The translations under genes and the position numbers were made by a program. The notes beneath the pieces are model-generated. The model was not told the DNA's origin and made no database searches. It saw only the letters and a list, made by a program, of their open reading frames with translations. Of a stretch of DNA of 64,000 bases, positions 32,701-42,668 are shown piece by piece (within the stretch, counting starts at the first letter, position 1; every line of letters starts with the position of its first letter). The DNA lies in NCBI RefSeq assembly GCF_910592395.1, contig NC_088313.1, positions 10,640,937-10,704,936 of the forward strand, in the 5' to 3' direction. This DNA comes from Lineus longissimus. Its lineage: Eukaryota; Nemertea; Pilidiophora; Heteronemertea; Lineidae.

Positions 32701-34623
32701 ATTTTCATTGATTGTTAAATTGGCATTTTTATATAAATCACTGTTGTTCATCAAATAGTGCAATGCAATAATGATGACAGCAGGGCGTACATTTTGTGTT
32801 GCCACAGCATGTGAATAGGATAGTTTTCTTTTTAATTTCATTGGAATTGTGCATGTTTTATCAAGTGTTCTTGGAAGTGAATTGACTGTACCTTCAACAT
32901 CTGTTGGGACATTGACTACTGATCCTTTGATTGATAACTGTGAGCCTCTTGGCAACTGCCGTATTTGCATGAATGGTATTCTCAAAGAAATTAATCTCTC
33001 CTCCAGTTGAAAAAGATTAATGAGTTCAGGCGGAATGGCTGGGAATTTCATCCCATTGGCTACAGCAAGTTTAGGAACTTTACCACATTTTAAAGATTCT
33101 GTGCATGTAATACAAAGCCACTGTTTGCCATCTACAGATGTTTTTTCTGTCAATAGACTTTGAACGAAATGAGAATTGAAATCTTTAGGCCATGAATCCT
33201 TGGATGTCATGGAATGCTTGAACCATGTTTGGTCACAGCAGGCGCAGATATATATAGGACCATTAGCAGTTAATTTGAAGAAGATATCAATGTTTTGTTC
33301 CAATGTTGCACCATATTTGCTTTTCTGATATGAAGTTATTTTATTTGGCACTTGATGTACATTCTGAAAAGTTGGCTGGGTTTGATAAAATGGTTCCTGA
33401 TTACAAGTTGGTAAGGTTTGATTTGTATGTTGACAACATTTCTGTTCCATGTATCTGAATCTTTTGCGCTCATTTTGTTTAGCTCTGTAAGAATCATCCT
33501 CACGCTTTCTTTTCTTTCTATCCATCTCTCTTTGATTTTCAATGACCTTAGTACATTGATTAATTCGTGCTTTCTGCTTTGATACTTTCTCATTGAGTTG
33601 CATTTGCGTTCGTTTAGAAACATCTTGTCTGGCTTTCTTCTTGTGAAGTGTGTTTTTGGCTTGTAAAATTTTGTTATGTGTAGATTCATCTAATTTGATT
33701 TTTCTTTGATATTGTTTTTGTTGTTCTTGTTCATTGTGGCGAAATGTTTCAATGGTTCTCTTTGACTGCATGTACAATTTCTTATCATGCCTTCGTTTTT
33801 CTTGTTTAGCCTGGTCACTGAAGTATTTGGCCATTAATATGTTAGTTGCTGATTCTGCAGTGGGTGAACTTGCAACATGATGTTTTAAAGTTCTTTTTGA
33901 GCCAATTTGTAATTTGAAAAATGTTGCCTCAAATATCTTCTTTTGAAATTGTGCAAGATGTTGTTTTAAATAGGTGTTAAATTGTTCTAAATCTGAGAAT
34001 GAAAGTAGAATTGAATACCCATCAGGCATTGCCTTACCAAATTTGTCTCTACTATGTGAATCAAATAAATAATAAGTGTCATGCATGCGAATAACAGCGA
34101 AGGCTTGAGATGCAACTATCAAAATGGCACAATATTCTGATGAGAGGTTTAAGAGGAATTGTTCTGACGAGAAAACCTGGGAATTTTCATCAAAATCAAA
34201 TGTATAATTATATGATGGTCCAACAGGCTGTATTCGGAAATTTTCACTGAAACAAGAACGGTAAGCAGGCAATTCATCAATGGCTAAGTAATTGAAAGTT
34301 GATTTAGTTAACTTGATTTCTTTGTACCATGAATCTCCTTCATTTAAAATGTCATCAAGATCTTGGGATTGCCAGGGTGCTGGGGAAACTATGAGAGAAT
34401 ATAAAAGAGAGGATGCAGCATTAGTAATACACTGTCTACCTATGGAAGAGTCTGAGAACCGTTCATTGCCTTGGTGATAGGAACCTTGAACTGACTTCTT
34501 AATCAAAGAACCTAGAACATGATTACCTGGACCCGGATTTGTTTCAATGTCATTACTTAATATCAGAATGTCGAACAAGTACAACATACTGATAGCCAGA
34601 ATAGAAAACAGTAGTAATGACAA
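29665..34623 (-). CDS. Helentron Rep-helicase with N-terminal 2A-like peptide and cysteine protease
   Basis: Open frame of 1652 codons. It opens at a TTG (34623), so translation probably starts at the Met at residue 13, or is spliced in (acceptor TTGTTTCAG at 34644-34652). Order: hydrophobic N-terminus; 2A-like DIETNPGP (residues 25-32); a tegument-USP-like cysteine protease with GRQCITNA (near 65) and LFDSHSR; a Lys/Arg/Gln-rich coiled coil (about 270-400); a Cys-finger (CACC, CITC) and Helitron N-domain (RIPFMQIRQLPRGSQ, VVNVPTDVEGTVNSLPR); HUH nuclease GHIHMLMW (near 955); a two-Tyr motif TYIVSYVSKS (near 1135); Pif1 Walker A GGAGVGKS (near 1500) and Walker B LIIDEISM (near 1585). The frame is lost after FGDLYQLQPVMDTWIF, continuing at 28007-29713. 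It would nick, unwind and re-join DNA in rolling-circle transposition. Apart from that one shift it looks complete. Confidence 0.9.
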   Translation of the reverse strand: MSLLLFSILAISMLYLFDILILSNDIETNPGPGNHVLGSLIKKSVQGSYHQGNERFSDSSIGRQCITNAASSLLYSLIVSPAPWQSQDLDDILNEGDSWYKEIKLTKSTFNYLAIDELPAYRSCFSENFRIQPVGPSYNYTFDFDENSQVFSSEQFLLNLSSEYCAILIVASQAFAVIRMHDTYYLFDSHSRDKFGKAMPDGYSILLSFSDLEQFNTYLKQHLAQFQKKIFEATFFKLQIGSKRTLKHHVASSPTAESATNILMAKYFSDQAKQEKRRHDKKLYMQSKRTIETFRHNEQEQQKQYQRKIKLDESTHNKILQAKNTLHKKKARQDVSKRTQMQLNEKVSKQKARINQCTKVIENQREMDRKKRKREDDSYRAKQNERKRFRYMEQKCCQHTNQTLPTCNQEPFYQTQPTFQNVHQVPNKITSYQKSKYGATLEQNIDIFFKLTANGPIYICACCDQTWFKHSMTSKDSWPKDFNSHFVQSLLTEKTSVDGKQWLCITCTESLKCGKVPKLAVANGMKFPAIPPELINLFQLEERLISLRIPFMQIRQLPRGSQLSIKGSVVNVPTDVEGTVNSLPRTLDKTCTIPMKLKRKLSYSHAVATQNVRPAVIIIALHYLMNNSDLYKNANLTINENWLESYPVEVVEDETSICDANNPDTSIDVDTLIKEFEEAEKYNPDDHFEEISDDPAGNLDTLLDEPEISNSHVYSFAPGENQRPLGLFQDKDSEYLCFPSLFIGQRRPDNEDRKVPVHYSDICKWELRAADRRVAKSVPNLFYKMKKLYIKQISNKVQLAMRRCKTQGKTYHASDLLNATVVNEITRLDEGYRIFRTIRSSPPYFEAKKKDLFAMIKQLGLPTWFISLSAAETRWVDLLRTLGTLLDNKTYSDDDIHNFNWAKKCDLIKADPVTCVRFFDHRIHTFLHTVLLSPHNPIGKVADYFYRVEMQQRGSGHIHMLMWVNNAPQLDKNTDEDLVAFIDQYVSCSLLNTDSSFIELQIHKHSMTCRGKEKAICRFNFPLPPMPATMILRPFELEPQDIDNHKANYTKIIIKLNTLEDASNMSFNQFLQELELSENDYYSALRTSINGPKIFLKREPSEIRVNAYMKELVNVWKANHDIQFVLDAFACATYIVSYVSKSARGMSNLLHNACKEAKNGNSNLRQQVRQIGNKFLNACEMSAQEAAYLVLQSPLTKATRDVIFLPTAPLDDRTFLIKSTAELEKLPPNSTDIKVGNIITRYSKRPKQLETWCLADYASKLNISYPKESTVDPFQDNLDDEDEHILHETQTHTVPTNDSVNFTTNNGVTYKSKLNPRVLRYVRYNKNTDPENCYRERLLLFWPWRDEAKDLLGGHETFFAHYHAEQSSVDAKRLVYEHMADIIDEAAKRANTESLSNGDIAPSNMQMEAEDATQTIHDSEDLAFFNPANSQEMRTYDIGVDIGLHPQKESHHFDKLPDRLPDGEYNHLVRKLNEKQRTIFKHVLKHIKTSSERLHLFVTGGAGVGKSVTITAIHQGLLRCLSTHAGDNPEDCRILLTAPTGTAAFNIKGTTLHTAFHILPNQGLKYTKLPQNLTEKYINYYKNLSVLIIDEISMVGRKMFQFLSLRLQELKGNKEPFGGIHVITFGDLYQLQPVMDTWIFSQSKRDQLIITI

Positions 34624-35374
34624 GTGAAGAATACATGTTTGTACTGAAACAATCCAATTGTATCAATACTTTTGACGCCAGCATCAACTGATGACCTTGT
34701 TTGATTAAGTGTTTTGTCACAAAGTTTCTTAGAAGTCTTCGTTTTATAATTAGCCACTATTCTTCTTAACCATTTTTCAGACTGTGAATTTGGATTACTT
34801 CAATGATTTAATTTGCCACCTTGTTTGTGAAAACTTTCTTTCAAATTGTGCACATGGATGCAAACTAACCACAGTGAGTTGAAATACCACATTGATTTAT
34901 GACAACCACATTCATTTTTCTGAATCTGAGCACTTTTTCGGCTTCCTTTTGAAACAAACCGGCCTATAATTGAACGATACTGTGCAAGGTCAATGCCCAT
35001 TTTCTCTGCTGCACAAATCACACCTGAGTACAGATTTTGCAGTAATTTTTTTTCTGCGGTTTAGTTTCGTTTAATTTCAGTTTTGTTTTTACAATTGAGT
35101 TTATAATAATGTTGTTGGGAGTTGATGTGGTTTGGTAATTTTTAAAGGACTTTGCAGCAACGAGTGTAATACGCCTCGTGCTGAAATTTGAAGTTGACCA
35201 AATGTGAGTGATACACGCCTCACACTTGGGAGCAGTGAGTGTAGTAATAGTACAACTCACGCTTTGTCAATTACAGTGGCAAACTGTAAGTGGAATATGC
35301 CTTACAGCTGTTGACGACCAAATTGTCAAGACTGGTGGATAATCAACCCTGCAAAAAACAAGAACATTTATTCT
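34624..35374. other. upstream region of the Helentron gene
   Basis: Likely promoter/5' exon region; acceptor-like TTGTTTCAG at 34644-34652 (minus). Around 35150-35300 (minus) the words GTGAGT.ATACACGCCTCACAC and ACGAGTGTAATACGCCTCGT are repeated loosely, about 60 bases apart. Element 5' end not located. Confidence 0.4.
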
Positions 35375-35611
35375 CTACAGGCATGACACTGACAGGGAGT
35401 TATTGTTGTCACATGCAAGGCGTTTCTTCTCTAATGAATCTCTGTTTATAGCTTGCCCTGTAAAGTTGGTTGAAAGAGAATATTGACAACAAGTTTTAAT
35501 ACACGACTGATATTGCATAGGTGAATGCAGATTTGGAAATTTTAATTTTCGTCCTGAGGTAAATCTGAAAATCACATAACAAACAATCAAAACAATTGCT
35601 GTGGCAGACAT
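35375..35611 (-). CDS. small putative type II membrane protein or first exon
   Basis: ATG at 35611 reads MSATAIVLIVCYVIFRFTSG: a very short N-terminus then one hydrophobic segment (about residues 3-17). A Cys-containing region with one NxT site (STNFTGQ) follows, with stop at 35375-35377, 78 residues. A GTCAGT donor-like site (CT|GTCAGT) near the end could instead splice it on, as in a Golgi glycosyl- or sulfotransferase first exon. It begins 3 bases after the upstream frame's stop. Not recognised. Confidence 0.35.
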   Translation of the reverse strand: MSATAIVLIVCYVIFRFTSGRKLKFPNLHSPMQYQSCIKTCCQYSLSTNFTGQAINRDSLEKKRLACDNNNSLSVSCL

Positions 35612-35613
35612 AA

Positions 35614-35958
35614 TTAATGAGTAACTTCTTCTGCTTGTGTATGCGAAAATGTGGAATTGACCACACGGCACGTCTCGCGGGTCTGCGTCTTTTGGTTTTT
35701 ATTCCACAAATTTACCCAACTGTTCAAACTCACGACAAGTTGAGAAGTTATCCCATCAACTATTTCTACAGTACACATAGTAGCGTCATACATGTAGGTC
35801 ACCACCATACAGAAAGCGACTGACTGACAAAGGGCATTGCACGCACTGACTGTCTCGTTTCGCCTAAAATAACTACATGTAGGTCGTAAAGTCTGACCAT
35901 ACTCCAAACAGCTATTCATCAGGTCGAAGTACAGAGCAAAGCATAGCACATTGGACAT
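35614..35958 (-). CDS. small PAN/apple-like Cys-rich frame
   Basis: ATG at 35958 reads MSNVLCFALYFDLMNSCLEY, with the middle CNALCQSVAFCMVVTYMY ... TMCTVEIVD resembling the Cys spacing of PAN/apple domains in secreted animal proteins. 114 codons, stop just before the next frame's ATG. There is no clear signal peptide, so it may be a spliced exon. It is divergent from the gene at 36373, separated by about 415 bases that include an E-box. Confidence 0.35.
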   Translation of the reverse strand: MSNVLCFALYFDLMNSCLEYGQTLRPTCSYFRRNETVSACNALCQSVAFCMVVTYMYDATMCTVEIVDGITSQLVVSLNSWVNLWNKNQKTQTRETCRVVNSTFSHTQAEEVTH

Positions 35959-36309
35959 GTTAGAGTATTATTTGAATGGAATCATCCAAATAAGGAAAGC
36001 TCCCGAATGTGACCTCGGTCTCATGAATGTTTGCCTTTTCAGGTTCCATATTTGCAATACTTCATGTGGGCAGATGGTACTCTCACCGAGGTTGGCATCT
36101 TACAATTTCGCACTGTGCATCTCACGGTTTAAAATAACCCTCTGAATTTGGATATGAATATCTGAATTTGGATACTACATACTTCAAGGTAGTCTCGTGT
36201 GTACCAGATATAGCCTAACCAATGTACCAAATATAACCAATGCTCAACTCAAAAATCAATTTGGCCTGTATATTATGTACTGTTAGTGTTGTACTATAGT
36301 ACAGACGAC

Positions 36310-36315
36310 CACGTG
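36310..36315. promoter_or_regulatory. CACGTG E-box in a putative bidirectional promoter
   Basis: Palindromic CACGTG 58 bases before the first ATG of the plus-strand gene, in the 415-base gap between divergent frames (35958 minus, 36373 plus). Functional role is inferred only. Confidence 0.35.
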
Positions 36316-36372
36316 ATCTAAGCATTTTCACATGTACTAGGGTACGATCACAAATCATCGACAGCGGCCATC

Positions 36373-36497
36373 ATGCATGTAGATGTATGCCCCATTTCAG
36401 CAAATGCCGCAACCATGATCGATTTTTCAAGTTACATCGCCGAGAAAATTAAGGACATGCAAGCCATAAACGGCAACATTATCGGCGCCTTTGCAAA
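36373..36497 (+). CDS. unrecognised host gene, exon 1
   Basis: ATG at 36373 (context CATCATGC) or at 36415 (context CAACCATGA, stronger). It reads MHVDVCPISANAATMIDFSS ... GNIIGAFA plus two bases, with donor GCAAA|GTATGTG. The two leftover bases are completed by the first base of the 38298 exon to give Lys. The sequence is helix-rich and matches no family I can name. The upstream region is CpG-containing, fitting a promoter. Confidence 0.6.
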
Positions 36498-37837
36498 GTA
36501 TGTGCGCAAGGTTATGCGGATGTTTAGCATGTTTGGCGCGAATATATTTCCACGTGCTTTTTTATGCGTGCCAATTAGTTTACGGGTCTAAAATACACTG
36601 CTGTCGTTCTCTGATCATGATTTTGACTTTACCAGTGTTTGAACACGACTGTTTCAGCTAATGGCTTACACAGCTTTCATTCTTTTGACCCAGTTCACCT
36701 CATCAGATTATTCACGCATGCGTAAAACCAACCTTGCTGCTGTGCACGTGTTCAGGTTGCGCCTCATTGGCTAGTAGTTTTGCGGGTACTCGTGTGACGT
36801 CATCGATCTAGCGCTGAGCCAATCACATCACCGCATTACATTAATTCATTTGGAGCCCCAAATAGACTGTATTTATCTCAACTTTTCTAGTGTCTGATTG
36901 GTTTAGAAATTAAACCAGGTCTTACGTCACTGGCTCACGAGCCCCGTTTGTACATTAACCGTACGGTTTTTTTGGTAGAGTGCCTCAAAGTCGGGAGTGC
37001 AAAAAAGGCGTTAATTTCAGGTGCTTTTCATTGAATATTGCAGTAAATGCGACATGTATCAAGAAAATCTCTCATAGGCGAATCAATACTAATGAATAAC
37101 ATTGATTGCAAGCGTTGATTGGAACAAACATTGCGTATTGAGTTGACAGTGACGACGCCTTTGTCGTCTGGCTGCCAAAATGGAATGTTGCAGATAAAAT
37201 GTTGAATAGCGTCAGCCGGGACCGCGATTCATAAAATCCGTCGCTTCAATATTTCTAACAGTAACTCGACTCAATTCGAAGGTTGTTTTTAACAAATTCG
37301 CTTGGGTCCGTTATATAGCCATGCAAACACATTCTAAGTGTCCTTGGAAATAAACACATGAAGTTTCGTACCAAAAATTTAATTCACAAACCGTTAAAAT
37401 TATAAATTTTTCACTTACCTTTTCAATCCGGTCGAAATGAAAAAGTCGCCATTTTCTTCATCATACGGGTTAGCGGGCAAGCACACTCTCCTACAGTGCA
37501 AGATTTCCAGCCAAATCCTCTGCCACTACCAAGCTTCCATGTTGGAAAATCACCGTACACTATACACTGCGTTGGCCCAAATCCAGCACACTGACACTCG
37601 GCAAATTCTAGCAGGGACGCAAATGTATGTCAGTTCGGGGCTAGTTCGGGGCGGGAAATTTAAACCGAGGTCATACGAGGTCAAACTACAATTTTGCTCA
37701 CTACCGCCAACTGGTGATCAAAATCGAAACTAATCCATTTTATATTACAACCTCTGTATCGTGCAGACCTCTTCAACTTTAATTCAAGCCTCCACCTGTT
37801 GGAATAAAGCGAGCAAAAATTGTTTTGTGACTTACGC
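36498..37837 (+). other. intron 1, proximal part
   Basis: No further exon found. Several TGACGTCA-like words (about 36797-36803) occur. No defined repeat. Confidence 0.4.
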
Positions 37838-38044
37838 TGTTTGCCCCCTAGTAGGCTGAATTAGAGTCGAATCGCGCTGAATTTTCTTTCAGCAGCATAT
37901 CTCGTCCAGTGTTCCTATTTGCCCAAAGTTGAAGTGCCTAGGTCTTACGGTTACAAAATGCCCAATTTTGTCCACAGAGGATGGACAGACACCAAACGAA
38001 TAGCTATTAGAAAAGCTCTGCTGACTTTGTCAGCTGAGCTAAAA
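37838..38044 (+). repeat. family C 3' tail (solo)
   Basis: Matches the tail at about 55260-55485: CCCAATTTTGTCCACAGAGG, GGACAGACACC and a terminal hairpin GCTGACTTTGTCAGC (38020-38034) followed by TGAGCTAAA. The 5' end of this copy was not found. Confidence 0.65.
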
Positions 38045-38297
38045 ACAGAGGGTCACTACTGCAGGGTGATATGCTATTGTTATTGCAGTAACATGTACAT
38101 TTTTACACAGGGTTTACCAATTTTATTCAGTTGAATTGTCAGTGTCACTGTCATACCATAGCCATAAAAGCCTTATCCTGAGAGACCAATCCAGCACATG
38201 GACTTCGTCAGTGCGTGTGTTGAATGTCCCTAGAAAAATTGCACATTGCAGGGATCTTGTTGACACCGGAATGACTGAATATGTTTTATCATTTCAG

Positions 38298-38432
38298 GAT
38301 GAAGGAAACATTGCGATTCTTGGATATTCTGCAGAAGATGTTCACTAAATATGTAAATGAAGAGCCAACTGATGAAATCTGTTTTGTGAACATATTCCGA
38401 AGTTTTGCGCAAATGTTCTTGGTTGAATTCTG
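38298..38432 (+). CDS. unrecognised host gene, exon 2
   Basis: Acceptor TTTTATCATTTCAG and donor TTCTG|GTAAGTG are both strong. One base completes Lys, then MKETLRFLDILQKMFTKYVN ... IFRSFAQMFLVEF follows plus two bases of a Cys codon completed by exon 3. An amphipathic helical stretch. Phases match on both sides. Confidence 0.7.
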
Positions 38433-38608
38433 GTAAGTGATACTAGTACATTCATAAACTGGGCAGTGTTGACTCTTTTTGTTTTGAACGGGCTGTTTCA
38501 CTCAAAAAAAAGGTTGCTGCAGGTTAATGATTTTCAGGACGGTTTTGATCTGTAGCATTTTTGGTATGGGGGCGGACAAGGCTGGTTTCAGGCTACCTAC
38601 CACATGTA

Positions 38609-40475
38609 CACTCTTGTAGGAAAGTAAAAGGACACCAAGTATATCTCAATATCTCGGAGGGATTTGTATATTTCTATCTTGTATACATGTCACATATTGC
38701 TCTAGCTTGTTGGTTAACGCTCCCATGCCAGAATGATAGTTTTGAGTTTGAGTTTTGTATCATGAAAATATCACAGTTTCAAAATATCAAGAAAAAATCA
38801 ATTTTTTAAATCTTGAAATACCCACTTCCAATTCACAACAGTTTTATTAACTGATCAATTCTAAGACTTCCTGTGAAAAAATTAAATGAAAATCTCACTT
38901 TGGAGATGTATCAAAATATCATCCAAAGAAAGTGCTTTAAACATTGTTGAATGTGGAGCAATTTTCATATTTCCTGATGTTTACAGTGTAAGTCAAACAG
39001 TAAATTGGTGAAAACTGGCATGCATCATAAAGACATAATGTTATCATAAAAAGGACCATATGACACAAAAAAATCGATAAAAATCTCAAAATCTCAAATC
39101 TCAGAAACTGGTGATATTTTGATATAATTCCAAAACGAAAAGAGATTTTCATTTAATTTTTTCACAGGAAGTCTTAGAATTGATCAGTTAACCCAATAGA
39201 GCCATTGCCGCCCTGAACCGCCTTGCTACGAGCCGCCACGTCCGCCCTGAACCGCCATATCGACGATGTCCTCTAAAACCGCTGGAAAACCCCACTTGGG
39301 AATCTCCGGCTACGTCATCATATTCATATCATCAAGGGAATGCCCTCAGGTATCCAAATATGGAATAATATATGCGCGTTCCTATTCTAGGTTTCGCGGA
39401 ATCACATGGGGAATCCCCAAATTGCGAGGCGGCTTCCTCCCTCTGTTTTTGTGTAACAACACCGATATTGCATGTATTGATTTCTGTTTTGACTTTGAGA
39501 GTTCTCTGAAATGGCCAAGAATTTGCGTTGTTTGGAGGAAATATTGAAACTATATATGGCTGTTCTGGATGCCTTGCCAATATGTGCAAGGCATGTTTTT
39601 ATCTATCTCACAACATCCCTGAACAATAAGGCAATTATTGCTCATTACCAACAGTCATTGACGATTGACACACGTTCTGACTTTGATGTCTTACTCTTAT
39701 TTGGTGAAAATCAGATACCTTGAAATAGACAAAAGATTTTGTCTGCAGTAGTGTGTTTACTTATGAAATGTGTGACACTTTCTATGTCTGAGAGAACTGA
39801 AATTATGAACTTGATGAATTTCGTGGTGACTTTACGCGTCAAAGGTCATATACCTGTTGACCTATATTTTGGCAAATTGAAGGTCATTTATTGCCTGACA
39901 TCCTTGCAATGATATTTTTCAATATTTTCTAATCATTATTCTGTGCAGAACTCTTCAAATTTTTGGAAAATAGTGGAAAGTGGCTGGAAAGAGGATTTTT
40001 CATCAAAGGTCAAAAGGTCAAGGTCAAAGGTCACCAAAAATTGACCCTCCACCAAAAATTTTGAAAATCTTAATTCTTTAGTTCATGACCTTTCGTAGAA
40101 ATATAACTTGTAATATATGGTTTTGAAGTCGAACAATACATAAAAATCATTTTAAAAATTCATGTCTGAATTTGTGAAACTCTTAAAAAAATAGGTGGTT
40201 ATAGATGGAAAGTGCAAAAAAATAGGTGGCTCTACTGGGTTAATAAAACTGTTGTGAATTGGAAGCGGGCATTTCATGATTTAAAAAATCGATTTTTTTC
40301 TTGATATTTTGAAATTGTGATATTTTCATGATAAAAAACTCAAAACTATTATTCTGGCATGGGAGCGTTGAACCAACATGCTAGAGCAATATGTGACATG
40401 TAAACAAGATAGATATATAAATCCTTCCGAGATATTGAGATATATTTGGTGTCCTTTTACTTTCCTACAAGAGTG
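38609..40475. mobile_element. foldback element with ~250-bp inverted arms and TA flanks
   Basis: The left arm (from 38609, CACTCTTGTAGGAAAGTAAA) and the right arm (to 40475) are inverted copies for about 250 bases, with roughly 90% identity by eye. TA flanks both ends (38607-38608, 40476-40477). The left arm is interrupted by a TTAA-flanked insertion (38851-39187); the uninterrupted site is present in the right arm (complement of 40238-40251). The interior has no transposase. Confidence 0.75.
38851..39187. mobile_element. piggyBac-type MITE with TTAA target duplication
   Basis: Starts CTGATCAATTCTAAGACTTC and ends with its complement, GAAGTCTTAGAATTGATCAG. The terminal repeats are at least 46 bp perfect and then imperfect, forming one hairpin. 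TTAA at 38847-38850 and 39188-39191. The opposite arm of the host foldback element shows the same site with a single TTAA, proving the insertion. TTAA duplication is the hallmark of piggyBac. Confidence 0.85.
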
Positions 40476-41019
40476 TACCATGTCTACCAGAACAATGGAA
40501 TGTCAATTTTTTGAATGGGAGAAAACCCAGGGATTTTCGGAACCAGGGTGTACATGTAGTGGTTTTTTAGCCTGTGAACTGCTTGGTGACACGGTTGGGT
40601 TTTGCCCAGTCAATGCCAGTGGCAGCGGACCCTTATTTTTAAAATCGTTTTAAAGTACCTATATGACAATGATAGGAGGTTTAAGATGGAATGGAACGTG
40701 TTTATTATATAGAAAATTTGGAGTTTACAACAGTAGTAGCCTAACTGCAAAATATTAATAGGAGTTGTGTTGACCACTGTGTGAATATTGATGGGCAGTG
40801 CTTCGGGGACAGAGAAAGTGGTCTTTAGAGGTGAGAGGACGCATAACCTAGAAAGGCAATGCATCCTCTCCCCCAATGATGATGCTGTTGGAAATTATTC
40901 AAGGGGATACGAGTGGGCCTAGAAGTGGTGTGGATGCTGGTGGAAATGTAGAGTGTTGGGAGGTTTCCCAAGAGTAGTGTAGCTAGTGCATGTATATGAG
41001 AGATAAAACTTGCCAAACG
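40476..41019. other. intron 2 sequence, no gene seen
   Basis: No supported feature between the foldback element and family A copy A2. Confidence 0.4.
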
Positions 41020-42126
41020 TTTTTGGCTCACCGTAGGGGAGTCTATACAATACCGCAGTGTCCGTCGTATCCTGTTTAAAAAAACAGCGGCACGTTTCTT
41101 AACCGCTAGTGCTGTGAACTTGAAACTTTGTACACAAGATTCCCTAGGTCAGATGACCTCTGACACTGAATTTCAATCCGATCTAATTCTTTTAAAACTT
41201 GGCCACAAGGCAAAAAGGCGAAAATCTAAAAAGTGTGATATCTCACTTATAAGTGACTTGTTTTCGATAAAAATGTTATGGTCGGTACACTTAGCGAGGA
41301 TACATCACATATCATTTGACCTACTTTTCAAGGTCACAGAGGTCAAATGGCGTAAATTGGCTGTTCGATTGTAACTATGGCATGTTTCTTAACCACTAAA
41401 ACAATGAACTTGAAACTAGGTACATATAACCTCCTATATCAGATAACCCCTGATGTCGAATTTTGGCCCAATCTGATTCTTGATTTGGCCACCAGGGGGC
41501 CAAAACAGAAAAAGTAAGAAGTGCAATATCTTGCTTATTAACGCCTTTTTTGCGATAAAATTTTATGGCGGGAACCCTTAGCAAGGATACATCACATGTC
41601 TTACAGGTTTTTGGATTTGACCTTCTTTTCTAGGTCGCAGAGGTCAAATGCCATGGCGTAAATTGGCCGTTCAAGTGAAACTATGGCATGTTTCTTAACT
41701 CATACTGCTAAAGCTATGAACTTGAAACTTGGTTCATATAACCACCTACATCAAATTTGACATCGAATTTAGGCCTGATCTGATGCTCGACTTGGCCACC
41801 AGGGGGCCAAAACTGAAAAAGTAGTAAGCACTTATTAGCACTTTATCGACTTTTTGTCGATAAAATAAGGATATATATGTTTTCCAATTTTGGGATTTGA
41901 CCTGCTTTTCAAGGTCACTGACTGAAAAAGGGCAGGGCGCCTTGCCCTGCTTATTTCAAATTGCGAGAATTGGCTGTTTAGAGTGTAACTTTGGCACGTT
42001 TCTTAATGGCTAAGACTATGAACCTGAAACTATGAACCTGCTTTTTTCAAATTGCGAGAATTGGCTGTTTAGAGTGTAACTTTGGCACGTTTCTTAATGG
42101 CTAAAGCTATGAACCTGAAACTAACA
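41020..42126 (-). mobile_element. family A repeat, copy A2 (3' damaged)
   Basis: Reverse orientation: starts TTTTTGGCTCACCGTAGGGG and contains three to four modules. It ends without the ACGGCCAGGGGCC terminus. A segment of about 90 bases (GCGAGAATTGGCTGTTTAGA...) is tandemly doubled at 41957-42035 and 42050-42123. An AAAGGGCAGGGCGCCTTGCC palindrome interrupts it at about 41927-41951. Confidence 0.7.
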
Positions 42127-42339
42127 GTTGAGGTGCACGTCATCAATTTTGAGAACGTTTGATAAAAACACCTTTTTCTTCAAAGCCAAAGGAAAGCTCC
42201 TCCGCGCTATTTTTCATCGTAAACTACCACAATAATTTAACTTCCTAACCATCACTCCTTATGACATGTTTGATCAATAGAAAATAATTCGGACGATATC
42301 AAATATTGTGCAGTTGGCAACACAGTGTTTCAGCCAGAA

Positions 42340-42455
42340 ACTAAAAAAAGCAGGGCAAATCAGTCATCTCTCAAAAAAGGGCAGGGCGCCTTGCCCTGCT
42401 TTTTTCACCTGCCCTGGTCTTATCACTCCAAAAAGGGCAGGGCATTTTAACGAAA
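42340..42455. repeat. cluster of GGGCAGGGC near-palindromes
   Basis: AAAGGGCAGGGCGCCTTGCC followed by CTGCTTTTTT (42376-42405) is near-palindromic; partial copies at about 42348-42358 and 42431-42446 and the one inside A2 suggest a tiny mobile unit. Confidence 0.45.
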
Positions 42456-42514
42456 GCGAATTCCAGTTGCGGTTTCCAGAATGCCATTTGAAGGCACATT
42501 GACTGTGAATACAG

Positions 42515-42668
42515 CATGACATATCTGACAGGTGGCTCCATCTACCATATTTCAGCCCAGTTTCAAAACGGGTCGGTGAAATATTTGGAACGAAGGTGTC
42601 GTCCTGATCTTTGCTATGAAGTGCAGAAAGGTCCAAGAAGTAGCTCTGCAGTTATTACAGTTGCTGAG
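42515..42668 (+). CDS. unrecognised host gene, exon 3
   Basis: Acceptor TGTGAATACAG (weak pyrimidine tract) and donor GCTGAG|GTAAGTG (strong). One base completes Cys, then MTYLTGGSIYHISAQFQNGS ... SSAVITVAE follows, in phase 0 at the end. The same frame has a stop shortly upstream of the acceptor, which supports this boundary; an ATG at 42516 could alternatively start a separate transcript. Not recognised. Confidence 0.65.

Noticed and set aside
21287-38044. One giant 16.8-kb family C element enclosing the Helentron genes between the C 5' end at 21287 and the C tail at 37838-38044
   Set aside because: It would have to include host exon 36373-36497, and the Helentron genes would run opposite to the element's 5'-3' sense. 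Two separate fragments are the simpler reading.
42364-42636. 90-codon minus-strand frame over exon 3 of the plus-strand host gene
   Set aside because: Shadow; the plus strand has a strong donor and phase-compatible partners.
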